From positions 464,999,576 through 465,063,575 of the forward strand of contig CM077116.1 of NCBI GenBank assembly GCA_039619475.1: a stretch of 64,000 nt of DNA. The letters are read 5' to 3'. The position numbers were made by a program, and so were the translations under genes. Below are positions 24,676 through 34,612 of the stretch, in pieces. This DNA is from Icerya purchasi (lineage: Eukaryota; Arthropoda; Insecta; Hemiptera; Monophlebidae). Within the stretch, counting starts at the first letter, position 1. Every line of letters starts with the position of its first letter. A model generated the notes under the pieces. The model did not search any database, was not told the origin of the DNA, and saw only the letters and a program-made list of their open reading frames with translations.

Positions 24676-27461
24676 CGGTTTTGCGGATAGAGCTCTACGC
24701 CTATTTGTACAAAGGTTTCAGATCTCCTATTGACACTGGTTTTGTTTTCGTTTCTTTTGCTTTTTTTTTTTTTTTTTTTGTTTTCCGTCGTCGATTCACG
24801 TAAAAAGAAATTTCGATTAAACTCGGAATTTTAAGAATATAGAGCATTCGGTCGTAGCGTTAGTAATTAAAAAATAGTCGCTTATACGATTTAAATTGGG
24901 AGCCTACACAGTTCGTTGGTACAGCGTGATTGACGATTTATGTATTACATTATACGAGCGATGTTGTCAACTATAGGCGACGAATTGGATTTCGGGCTGT
25001 GATATCAGACACCGTTGCTCGAGGATCACTTTCAATAATTGTCCGGATTTATAGCAAACCGGCTTCTTCACTATATCTGAGGTTACATTTCTTTCCTCCA
25101 CCAGAGGAAAAAGATTACCCGCAACTATTTTTTAAAACATAGACAAGTTTTCTTTTTCTTTAAATTTCTTCAAAATTGTTCGAAAATGACCGAGTACCAC
25201 ATAAATTGACATCGAGATTTTCGGATAATCGGGTGCTAAGAAAAATAAAAAACAAACTATATTGACCCGCAATTTAATCCGCTCATCACGATTTCGGCAA
25301 GCTCGGCTACTTTCGATTATTTCGTCATGTGCGGGTACAGGAGATGGAATAAATCGGAGGAAAGAAGGAAGGTTACAATAGTTTCTAGAATTAAAAAAAA
25401 AAAAAAGAAAACAAAAAAAATGGTAAAGCATGTAAAATCGAGAGCGGAGGTCCTCTTTCCGTTACTGAAGGCGAGTGTGATCTAACGACTTCAAGAAAAA
25501 AATCGATCTGTCAACCACCTCTGAGTTCCGTCTCTTCCATTCCCAACGAACTTTTCCCCTCTTGATAAATCTCTTACCTATCAGCAATTTTCCTTTCTCT
25601 CGACACAAGTTCGCGGTAATTCATTCTTCACTGTCGAGCCTCCTAATCCAAGGTATTCTTCGGAAATTCTAAATCGTGACGGTGACCAAGAACAGCTTCT
25701 GCGCACTCTTCACTATCGTCGTATATGATAATGCGTTCAATATTTTCGATCGCATTTTGTCGTTGAAAATCAAACCCCGTTTATTTTCGAGGATTTTTTC
25801 GATTAAATTTAATATCTAACATTCGCAATAATAATATACCCCCTCTGCAAATGCAAGTAGGAATATATTTTTTCCCGCCTTCTCGTATTTTTCAAAAGTT
25901 TCTTTCAGCACACAATAATAATAGCGCCGCGAGAAGAAGAGGGAATTGCTTTTCTTCCTATATCTCGCATACGGGAAAGAATAGAAACTATTATTAATAC
26001 CACGAGGTATGCGAACTTTACTGGACTGCCGTCTGGGGTTTTTCATTGACTTCCGCAGAAAGTTTAACGAAACGTCCTTTACCCGGAACAGGCAACAGCA
26101 AATCAAAAGTATTCGCTTTTCCAAATCGTCCATCTTGCCCCACTATCGTTATTAAATTAAATGTCCCCCCCCCCCCCCCACACACACACACACATTTTTT
26201 CTTTACTTTAAGATCAGCCGGGAGAAAAAAAACCAACATAATAATAATCATGATAATAATAAACGGGAAGAAAAAATGTAAGGGGATGTTGGGGAATATT
26301 GCCCGGACTGGAAGTGAAAACAGTAGCGAGTGGGGAAGGCTGTCGGCGAACAGAAGCAGCTCGATGGCGGTACATAAATTCGATATGAAGCGAATAGTTG
26401 CAGCCTACAGACGACCGGTATTATTTACGAAATCTAAATTGATTTTTATTAGCTTTAAAAAGTTTCCTCCATCGGAAACTACCTTTCGAGCAGGCGCAGC
26501 CTAAAAACAACCATATTTCGTGACGTAGTCGAACGGCGAAACGACCGAGCAAAAGATTTGCGCGACTAGAGCGCACATATTTTTTCCGACAAGAACGGTA
26601 GTTGCTGCCTAGTTATATCCGCATTGTCCTCATCTTTCCCCAGTTCCCGTGGGAGTACACACATAACTCTAGTTTTTCTTAAAACCTAACGAAAAGCTGC
26701 GAAGCTTTTAAACTTCACTACTTATAAGAAGCGCTTCTCCGACTCTGCTCAACTCCGACTAGAGCTCGGTGTGCTCTCTCGATTCCGGTCTACCGCGATG
26801 CTTCCGTACAATAATAAAACGCAGCAGCCATCGATGTGACTATATAGTCCGCTCCGTATATGCCTATATACGGATGATGGTGCACGCTAGCAACTTTCAG
26901 GACGGATTGGAGATTTTCAACGAAACAGAATCGGGAAAGTTTAAATATTTAATAGTTGCCTTTGAAAGCCTTTAACTGACGACGGACCGTTCCCGGTAAG
27001 TAACAACGTAGCATTCCTCCCGTAACCGTAAAAGCGGACTGTGTTAAGACGAATCATTACGATGATTGACAGACCGGTGACGTAATCGTTACGCTGGATC
27101 ATTTCGCTACTAATAACGTTGCCATTGCGAAATCGGTCCAGATGTGATTTCACATCACCGTTATTGTTCTCAAACTATAAATTCCGAAGTTGAGATAAGC
27201 AAGCTCTACGACGAGCGATGGTCTCTTTTTTTTGTTTTCTTATTTTGTCGGTTTAACCATTTATTTATAATAATAAAATACCTAAACATTTCAGTTATAC
27301 TGTACGTAATCGATGCGGCGCGAATATTATTAACCTCTCAACTTATTAACACCGGTATTGCATCATCGCATTATTTGGGGTGAAAATTTTAATTTACACA
27401 CCGCGAAGGAAATTAATATAAGTTCGCGTTCGCTCGCTTTTCCTTCACGCGTGTGTATTAG

Positions 27462-27499
<38 letters not shown>

Positions 27500-30214
27500 T
27501 ATGTCTTACCCTTAGATAGGCTTCTTTTCTTCACTTTCGTATCTCTTCCACACTCTTGACCGATTCATAGATTCAATTATTTCTTACTGAATTCAAATAT
27601 ATCGATATTTTTGTCATCGTCTTTTTTTTCAGGATCGGCGAATATTCTCACACGGTCTTCCTTTCTCTTAAAAGTTGCTCATTTTGCCCCTTTCATTTTC
27701 TATTTTTAGTAAACCGTATTATCTGTTAGCGTGTGCGACCTTTAGAATGAAATTCTCTAATATCGTTATCGGTATTTTTTTTATTTTCTTTTTTTCTTCG
27801 AATTTTTTGCATGGTTTTCCAGTTTTTTCTCGGTTATTTTTTTTTGAGGCGTCCAACATTTTCAATCTTATTTTCCCTCCTATTCATAATTCTACAAACC
27901 CCGCCGATTCTATATTTAAATACCACAGCAACACTTCTTATTTATGATCTTGTTTATTTTCTTCTTCTTATCCATCCTTCTCAACATTTTTTTCATTTCG
28001 AACTTTCCCCGGTTCATCACAGTTATAAAATTTCTCGCCGCGTCCACATTATAAATGCCTTTGCGCGCGTGTTTACGTGTTTTAAGTCGTATCTGCGAGC
28101 AGCCATGTGACACTCTAAACGGGAAATCTGTCCATGCTCTTCGAACGTGCATTCCTATAATTAATAAACTTCGCTTTTCACCAAGGAGCTTCCTTTGCTG
28201 TACCGAGACTTATTCTCTCGTACGGTATCTAGTAATATTAAAACCGCGGACCTATGAAGATACGAATAAATTCACGCAAACTATAACGCAAGACTAGTGT
28301 ATATTATTGCATGATAATAAACTGACGCCTACCTTAATTTTACAGATCATTGCGTTAAATTTGAACACTTCAGTCGGCCGCTTTAACCGTCGCTACACGG
28401 TTTACCGGCTTGGCGGCTGACTGCTAACAACACGCTGGCCACCAGAAATAAATCGCACCGAAACAATCGATTAAAGAAGAATTTCACCATATTCAGGTAG
28501 GGTTAGAGGGTAAACGCTAATGATAATAACATAGGCTAGGCAGCAGTAATTTCGCCGTTTTTCACTCCCCCCCCCACCCTCTCGAGCGATGTTTGCCGTA
28601 TGCAAAATAATAAAATAAAGACGCGGTGCCCTATTTTTGTCATGCAGATAATTTTCTTGACCTCTCTTTACTCGGTTTTTCTTCTATAAAATAAATGCAA
28701 TGACGATAACCGGAGAATTCTGTTACATTTGAAATCGTTTAACCAGATCGACGTAATTGAACGAAAGGAGAGTAAGATTTTTGAACAAAAAGCTGTATGT
28801 ATATCTGCACGCACTCTATGACGTTATTTCGAAAATTCTGATATAAAATGCACGATGCTTTCGGCTTTCATTTATAGGATTTACTGAGCCGTCTAATAAC
28901 GCGTGGGACTGCGATTAGTCATAAAAAATCGGCGGGCACGCTCCTTTCTATTTTGTTGTTCGGATAAAATTGCTTAACGCCGTCCTAGGTTAGGCGCTCA
29001 GCTTTGCAGACTACAACTAAGTTACACTTTTCGTTCAGCTTGAACTTTTTTATTTGTCGAAGTGAAAACTTCTCTAGGCGCCTTTAGCGATTTTCGGTAG
29101 CGGAAAAACTAGTGAGTTCGCGCCAGGTGCGTTACGGACATGCTAATGTTAACAGAGTATGTGGGCTAGTGCGAGAAATAAAACTGCTAACGCCTCTCCT
29201 CTAACTCTCGTTACCCTCACGACCGTGTATAATCAGTAATAAACTACGACAAAAGAGAATAGAAATTTAATTAATTATATTAGGACTACTAATTATTTAA
29301 TAATGAAGTATATTGTAAAAATTCTACAACTACTATACTACTAATTCTATCAAAATGAGAAATACTGTTGACGTTATCGTCTGCCCTGTTTTCTTATCGA
29401 TAATGTTGTTTGTTATTATTAAAGGTGGTTGCGCTGCAGCAAAAGGACGATACTCACAAATTATACCCATAAAATACACCGCACTGAGTTCATGTTTGAA
29501 GACTGAATATTGTGTCGCGATAATTTCTTCTAAACTCTCTTCGTTGGTTTCTTGTTCAGAATTTCAACTGACATTTTTCCGTTCGTGTCATCTTCTTCCT
29601 CACTTTAATCATTAGTTTCACCTTCTAATATTTCTAATCATCGCGTGCAATCTCTTCTGGGGATTCGTTGAGTAATCTGTAAAAGGTCTTCCTTTTTTAT
29701 GATTTTTTTTTTTTTTTTATTCAGTTTTTACTTACAAAATAAAATTAAGGGCAAAAGCAGAATTGTCCAGCCGCTTCAAGTTTTTCCGGAGGAAATCGTG
29801 CTAAATCGCTACTATGCGACATTCTTCTAGAGCTTCCGTCCTTCAAGTTGCTCTCGGATTAAGCACATTTTAAACTCGTTTAAGAAAAGGATCTAAATAA
29901 TGAGGTTTCAAAGGAACAATTTAGGACAGATGGCGACGTGTAGTGCTGCAAGTGTAATTATTTCCGGAAAATTTCAGCATCATTCGCTGTTGACACCGGG
30001 TATGTGTGTAGAAGGTCTGCGCCCGGAAAGTATCCGGCCTTTGTTTATAATTCGAAAACAAATTGCTCTAGCGTCGTCAACAAGACGCCGTTCTGAAGAG
30101 GGAACCTTCGCCTGTTGTTACACATCTTCTATCGCGTAACTCTCTAGACCGGTTCTAGTATAAGTTTCATGTTTGTATACGTCTAAAGTTGAGCGTGGCG
30201 CATTTCTCATTTTA
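23207..30214. other. Seven kilobases without a recognised gene or transposon
   Basis: No protein domain, RNA gene or long repeat recognised. Simple sequence: TTTTTTCTGTTA-type repeats (23480-23590), T-runs (24647-24675, 24760-24780), C-run plus (CA)n (26163-26195), (TA)n (27463-27497) and a T-run at 29702-29719. The blocks 24100-24500 and 26280-27160 have higher GC and few homopolymers; they may be constrained single-copy DNA, but this is a composition impression only. The 152-codon frame at 26046-26504 crosses low-complexity sequence and is doubtful. Confidence 0.45.
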
Positions 30215-31160
30215 CAAAAATGACGGAACGCGTCGACCGACCGAAGAGAGAATTTGCATCAAATTTTAATCTTGGCCATACGGCGACGGAAACAACAACA
30301 ATGATTAAAAACATTTCGAAGATTGAGCTGTTAGTAAGACGCAAATGAAAAAGTAGTTTAATTTAAAATTATCGGCAGTCCCGGGATTCGGGCGAAAGTG
30401 ATATCCCCCCCATTCTGGAAACAGCAGAAAATGTTGACGGAGTTCGAGCAGCGATTGAGACAAGACCGTCGTTTAACCCTGCGACAGTTTGAAGACGATA
30501 CAAGTATTCTGAATACGATTCTGAAACTTTAACCGAAGATTTAGCAATGAGTCGTGTTGCTGCAGAACACAAGAACAGAAAGACTTCCGCGTTAGAGGTT
30601 GCGCCGGATAATTTCGATGCCGCGAAATAAAAAACGCATAATAACAACCGGTAATGAAACTCGGCGGTATATGGCTGTGACTCAGAGACAAAAAGACAAT
30701 CCTTCACGTGGAATCATCGCAATTCGCCGAGAGTGAGAATGTCGTGTACTCTGTAAAAATTAGTCAGTAAAGAGTATTATGTTACAGTTTTGAAACGGCT
30801 ATGAGACGTTGTGAGAAGAAGAAAAGTACCGGAGTTTTGAAAAAGCGGTGATCGGATGTTCCATCGATGCCAACGCATCGGTTCACTCGTCGTACCTTGT
30901 TCAAGATTATTTGACTGAACACAGCACCGTAAAAGTTAGCCAGGCACCCTGTAGTCCAGAAATTGCTCTATGTGATTTTCAGCTCTTCTCAAAAGGAAAA
31001 AGATTCGACGATGTGGAGTAGATAAAGAAAAATGCGACGAATGAACGGATGACTACCGAAAAATGCGTTCCCCGATTAGTGCTCCCAAAAATGATAGAAA
31101 TGCTGGCAGCGGGCTTTACACTCCCAAAGCGAGTACTTTGAAGACGATGCTCACCCGAAG
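30215..31160 (+). mobile_element. Full-length, frameshifted mariner transposase
   Basis: Mariner motifs occur in the right order across several frames. At 30219, MTERVDRPKR then NFNLGHTATETTTMIK (N-terminus). Then ENVDGVRAAIE, LTEDLAMSRVAAE (helix-turn-helix linker), VYGCDSETKRQS (after the first catalytic aspartate), KEYYVTVLKRL and RPEF-KSGD. DANASVHSSYLVQDYL (second catalytic region; the expected DNAPxH reads DANASVH) is followed by SPEIALCDFQLFSKGKRFDD (third catalytic aspartate) and SEYFEDDAHP (C-terminus). Length matches a complete roughly 345-residue transposase. Multiple stops and shifts make it a pseudogene. Possible degenerate terminal repeats lie near 30150 and 31245, unproven. It differs from the 19.3-kb copy. 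Confidence 0.9.
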
Positions 31161-32492
31161 TCTTCAAACGAGTTCGAACTCCAAGCTATAAAAACAAAGA
31201 CCGTGTAGTAATATACTGATGCACGGACTCATAAGCGGAGTGGAACGCGAAAACTTTTAGTATTCAAGAACGTAAAGATCGACTTTAAGTTCTTGAGCAG
31301 CCGGTTTGGATAGTTCTTAATTTTCAGCTATTTCATTCGATAAAAATCGTTTTTACATTTTACTACGTTAACGTTTCGGCATTATTTTACAGCATTCGCA
31401 ACAACTTGGAGTGAAAAAAAAAAAATCCCACTACAGAAGAATTGCACTACATATTCCCCTTCGGTTTAGTACATTTTGAACCTTAATTATAGACATAATT
31501 CACTTCGTTTAGGTTGTCTGATAAGAGTCAATTTAATCGTCTTTAGCTTCACTCTCTAAACGATGTGTGACGGTAAAAGATACGCTCGTAGTAAGTATAA
31601 TTTTATTGAAAATAATCATGTAATGAAGAAACTTTACAAATTTTTTACGAATAAAACGAAATTAAAATTCGAATTTTCCGAAGAAACGCCTTAACAACCG
31701 AACAGAATTTTCTACGCGATCAAATACGAAATTAAATAAATTCGAGGATTTCAAAGAACTACAGCAAAAAAGTTTTTCGAAACATCAAAATCGTTTGAAA
31801 AGTAAAGTGTTTCAAATTCACCTTTCGGCTACTGCATCATTCGAAGGGACAAGAGCGTGCAAGAAGGAGATTTATAACTCTAGTTTGATGAACTGCAGCG
31901 AACGAAATCATGCAGAACTCGAGAATAGAGAAAACTTTTTCCACAAGAGCGTCGTAAAATTATTTTTAAAAAAAAACAAATTTACACGAATGAAACATTT
32001 TCTATTTTTAAAGTTAAAAATTTTACAAATCAATGAAACTTATTGCGATTTTTCTCAGATAATTGTCGAATGCGATCTCGCGGCGAATTTTATTAATAAA
32101 TACACTCGTTAAGCTCAATTTCGGCGATTTAAATGATTTTTCGTCGTCAAATCAGCCACTTCTTTAAAATTTTCAGTACGTTTTCTAAACTAATAGTACT
32201 TGTGGATCAAGCTTATTAAGACCGTTAAAGTTTACTTTGAGCATTCTTTAGTCATTTCATCCTTTTTCGAAACTTTCAAAGGTGTATTACACGCCGTACA
32301 AGAATAATTTAATTCGGACCAACGAATATCGCTTATGTACACAACTATCTTCTTAATATTTGGCAAAATGTATTCGCATATGAAAGTAAAATGATGTATT
32401 AGTTAAAGACACATATTATTATTATTATTATTAAAAAATTGAATACTCCGAACATTTTGTGTACATTTATTCTCCAATTTCGTAATATCTAT
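31161..32492. other. Unrecognised AT-rich sequence
   Basis: The 105-codon + frame at 31795-32112 has no recognisable domain. (ATT)n at 32415-32431. No RNA genes seen. Confidence 0.5.
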
Positions 32493-32493
32493 T

Positions 32494-32777
32494 ATAACTC
32501 GGCCATTTTGGCCTCGCAATGGGCTGTGTCCCTTAACCCCTCTTACATTCCATTCTGTTTCTCTTCTATACTTTGTATAAAATGATCAAAATTTACAACG
32601 TAATTTTTACTCAAAAAAAAAAATAACTTAATCATAAAAATCCTATCCTAACATTTATCTTTCATTATATAAAATTGGAACACTTTTCAGTTACATAAAA
32701 TTGTGACATTTTTAAAATAACAATTACAAAAATCCTATAAAATATAACAAACGTTACATAAAATTGGGACATTTTTA
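32494..32777 (+). repeat. R1 repeat, forward copy (left arm of inverted pair)
   Basis: Starts ACTCGGCCATTTTGGCCTCG followed by GGGCTGTGTCCCTTAACCCC, TATACTTTGTATAAAATG, ATCAAAATTTACAACGTAAT and motifs of the type TTACATAAAATTGGGACATT. The same order is seen at 46302 and 58377 and, inverted, at 37411-37646. GGCC-NNNNN-GGCC and the G/C run near the start are small hairpins. No coding capacity. It joins head-on to a reversed copy at about 32777. Confidence 0.85.
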
Positions 32778-32845
32778 TGTAACGTTTGTTATATTTTGTA
32801 GGATTTTTGTTATTGTTATTTAAAAAATGTCACAATTTTTTTTAA
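32697..32845. repeat. Palindromic junction of two R1 copies
   Basis: The left arm (about 32697-32760) containing AAAAATCCTATAAAATATAACAAACGTTACAT is mirrored by 32777-32842 with only a few differences; the spacer is about 16 bp. It is where the forward and reverse R1 copies meet. A perfect enough palindrome of this size is prone to deletion, so it is likely young. Confidence 0.85.
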
Positions 32846-33089
32846 CTAGAATTGTGTCGTTTGATAGTCGGTTCGCCGCGTTGTTGCGTTTACGTAAATA
32901 ATATTATTTCGTTCGATTACCGTAATTATCTATTAGAAACGATATTCGTACTGTAAAATCATCAGTTCGGTACTGTAAAATCATCAGATCGGTGAGATTA
33001 GACCAATTTATATATACTATATTTCGTTATCGGTGTAAACACATACGCATAGCACATTCACACGAGACGGTACGTCGTTCGTCGTTATC

Positions 33090-34604
33090 ATGACGACAAC
33101 GGCTGTACCTGCGTCAATTACACACACTATGCACCCGCCGACATACGCACAAACACACATACAATCATCAACATATAACGGCACAGCAGCAACGCATCAC
33201 GCACACATCGTACAACCAACTAATTTAATAGCGAGCTACACGCCTGTTATCAGTAGCGCAGTTTATTCGTCTACCGCGCAACCTTTGTATTACATTTCTC
33301 AACCGTCTTCAGCGATGCAAACGGATTATATGCAACAGTTTCCTATTTTAGGTAATGTTATTACGCCGAGTCAACCTCCCAGCACTATTGGGGATATTAC
33401 TGAGACTGATAATGACCACAGCGATACAATGAGCGAAAATAACCTAAATGATGACTGGCAAGAACCGAAGAGGAAGGCCAAAAAGCGATCTCATTTACAA
33501 ATCAATATAGGAAATATCAGCAGAAACTCTAACCGATTTAGCTGTTTGAACAATCTCAATGATGATTGCACAGAAAATAGAGATCCAACTGACCCGAAAC
33601 CAAAAATACTCCCACCTCCACCACTTTTCGTACATGATGTTATAAATTTCGCATCAATGATTAAAAAAATCGCTATAATACTAGGCAAACAAGATTTTGT
33701 TGCTAAAACTTTAAAGAAAAACACAGTAAAGGTTAACGTCCAATCTTCCGACGATTACCGTAAACTCGTCTCCACATTCAAAAAAGAGGATGTTAACTAT
33801 CACACATACCAACTAAAACAGGAAAGATCCTACAAAGTTGTAATAAGGCACCTCCACCACTCTTTTCAAGACGAGGAAATTAAGCAGGCACTTAAGGAAA
33901 AAGGCTTCGTTGCCCGAAATATACTAAACATTAGACATAAGGTAACTAAAGAGCCTCTCCCTTTATACTTCGTTGATCTTGAACCCACAGAAAACGTTAA
34001 AGAAATTTTTAACCTAACCCATTTACTCTACACGAAAATAAAGGTCGAAGCTCCTCACCCCAAAAAAACAATTCCACACTGTCTGCGTTGTCAGTCTTAT
34101 GGGCACACCAGAACTTTTTGTAATCGACCGTACAGGTGTGTTAAGTGTGGTGGTCACCATAAGTTCACAGAGTGTAAAAAGGATGAAAACTCTGCGCCAA
34201 AGTGTGCGTTGTGTGGAAATGGCCATCCGTCCAACTACAAGGGATGTGCAATTTACCAAAAATTATACGAACGTAAATATAAAACCGCAAACATCAACGT
34301 AAATAGGTTCGGATTTAAAAGTAACCAGCAACAGTATGGAAATCAACAAATGACGTATGCTGAAGTCGTAACAAACCAAGATAGTGCTAATAATTCTAAC
34401 ATCAATAATAATGCTGAACTTACAGCAGGCGAAAACAATAATAGGAATCTCAATAGTTCTAAATATCGAGATAACAACTCTGATCTCCAAAATACGCTAA
34501 CAACCCTCTTAAATGAATTTAAAGCAATGTTTAACCAGCTCTTGCAGCAGAATTCCATTGTCCTAAATCTGCTAACATCACTAACAAGCAAATTAATAAA
34601 ATAA
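33090..34604 (+). CDS. ORF1, gag-like RNA-binding protein of Jockey-type element
   Basis: 504 codons. ORF1 proteins of this group bind the element RNA and help form the particle that carries ORF2. The N-terminal 110 residues are low-complexity (T/P/Q/Y-rich). Residues about 240-325 (SYKVVIRHLHHSF ... LLYTKIKVEAPHPKK) match the region that precedes the knuckles in Jockey gag proteins (PRE_C2HC-like). Three zinc knuckles follow at about 330-390: CLRCQSYGHTRTFC, CVKCGGHHKFTEC and CALCGNGHPSNYKGC. The tail is N/Q-rich with a predicted helical end. The start ATG follows the 5' UTR and gives the whole family architecture. The stop TAA shares its last base with the ATG of ORF2. No frameshift or stop is seen. 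High confidence in family; activity not shown. Confidence 0.93.
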   Translation: MTTTAVPASITHTMHPPTYAQTHIQSSTYNGTAATHHAHIVQPTNLIASYTPVISSAVYSSTAQPLYYISQPSSAMQTDYMQQFPILGNVITPSQPPSTIGDITETDNDHSDTMSENNLNDDWQEPKRKAKKRSHLQINIGNISRNSNRFSCLNNLNDDCTENRDPTDPKPKILPPPPLFVHDVINFASMIKKIAIILGKQDFVAKTLKKNTVKVNVQSSDDYRKLVSTFKKEDVNYHTYQLKQERSYKVVIRHLHHSFQDEEIKQALKEKGFVARNILNIRHKVTKEPLPLYFVDLEPTENVKEIFNLTHLLYTKIKVEAPHPKKTIPHCLRCQSYGHTRTFCNRPYRCVKCGGHHKFTECKKDENSAPKCALCGNGHPSNYKGCAIYQKLYERKYKTANINVNRFGFKSNQQQYGNQQMTYAEVVTNQDSANNSNINNNAELTAGENNNRNLNSSKYRDNNSDLQNTLTTLLNEFKAMFNQLLQQNSIVLNLLTSLTSKLIK

Positions 34605-34612
34605 TGGCCCCG
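34600..34612 (+). promoter_or_regulatory. TAATG stop-start overlap between ORF1 and ORF2
   Basis: The ORF1 stop TAA (34602-34604) overlaps the ORF2 ATG (34604-34606) by one base. In some non-LTR elements, such as SART1, a UAAUG junction is known to allow ORF2 translation by termination and re-initiation. That mechanism is inferred here. Confidence 0.7.

Noticed and set aside
26046..26504. 152-codon + frame
   Set aside because: Crosses a C-run, (CA)n and ATA repeats, giving PPPPPPHTHTH and IIIIMIII; not a plausible protein.
30140..31260. Terminal inverted repeats of the full-length mariner
   Set aside because: CTAGTATAAGTTTCATGTT on the left and the reverse complement of AACGCGAAAACTTTTAGTAT on the right are only loosely similar; not strong enough to set the element's ends.
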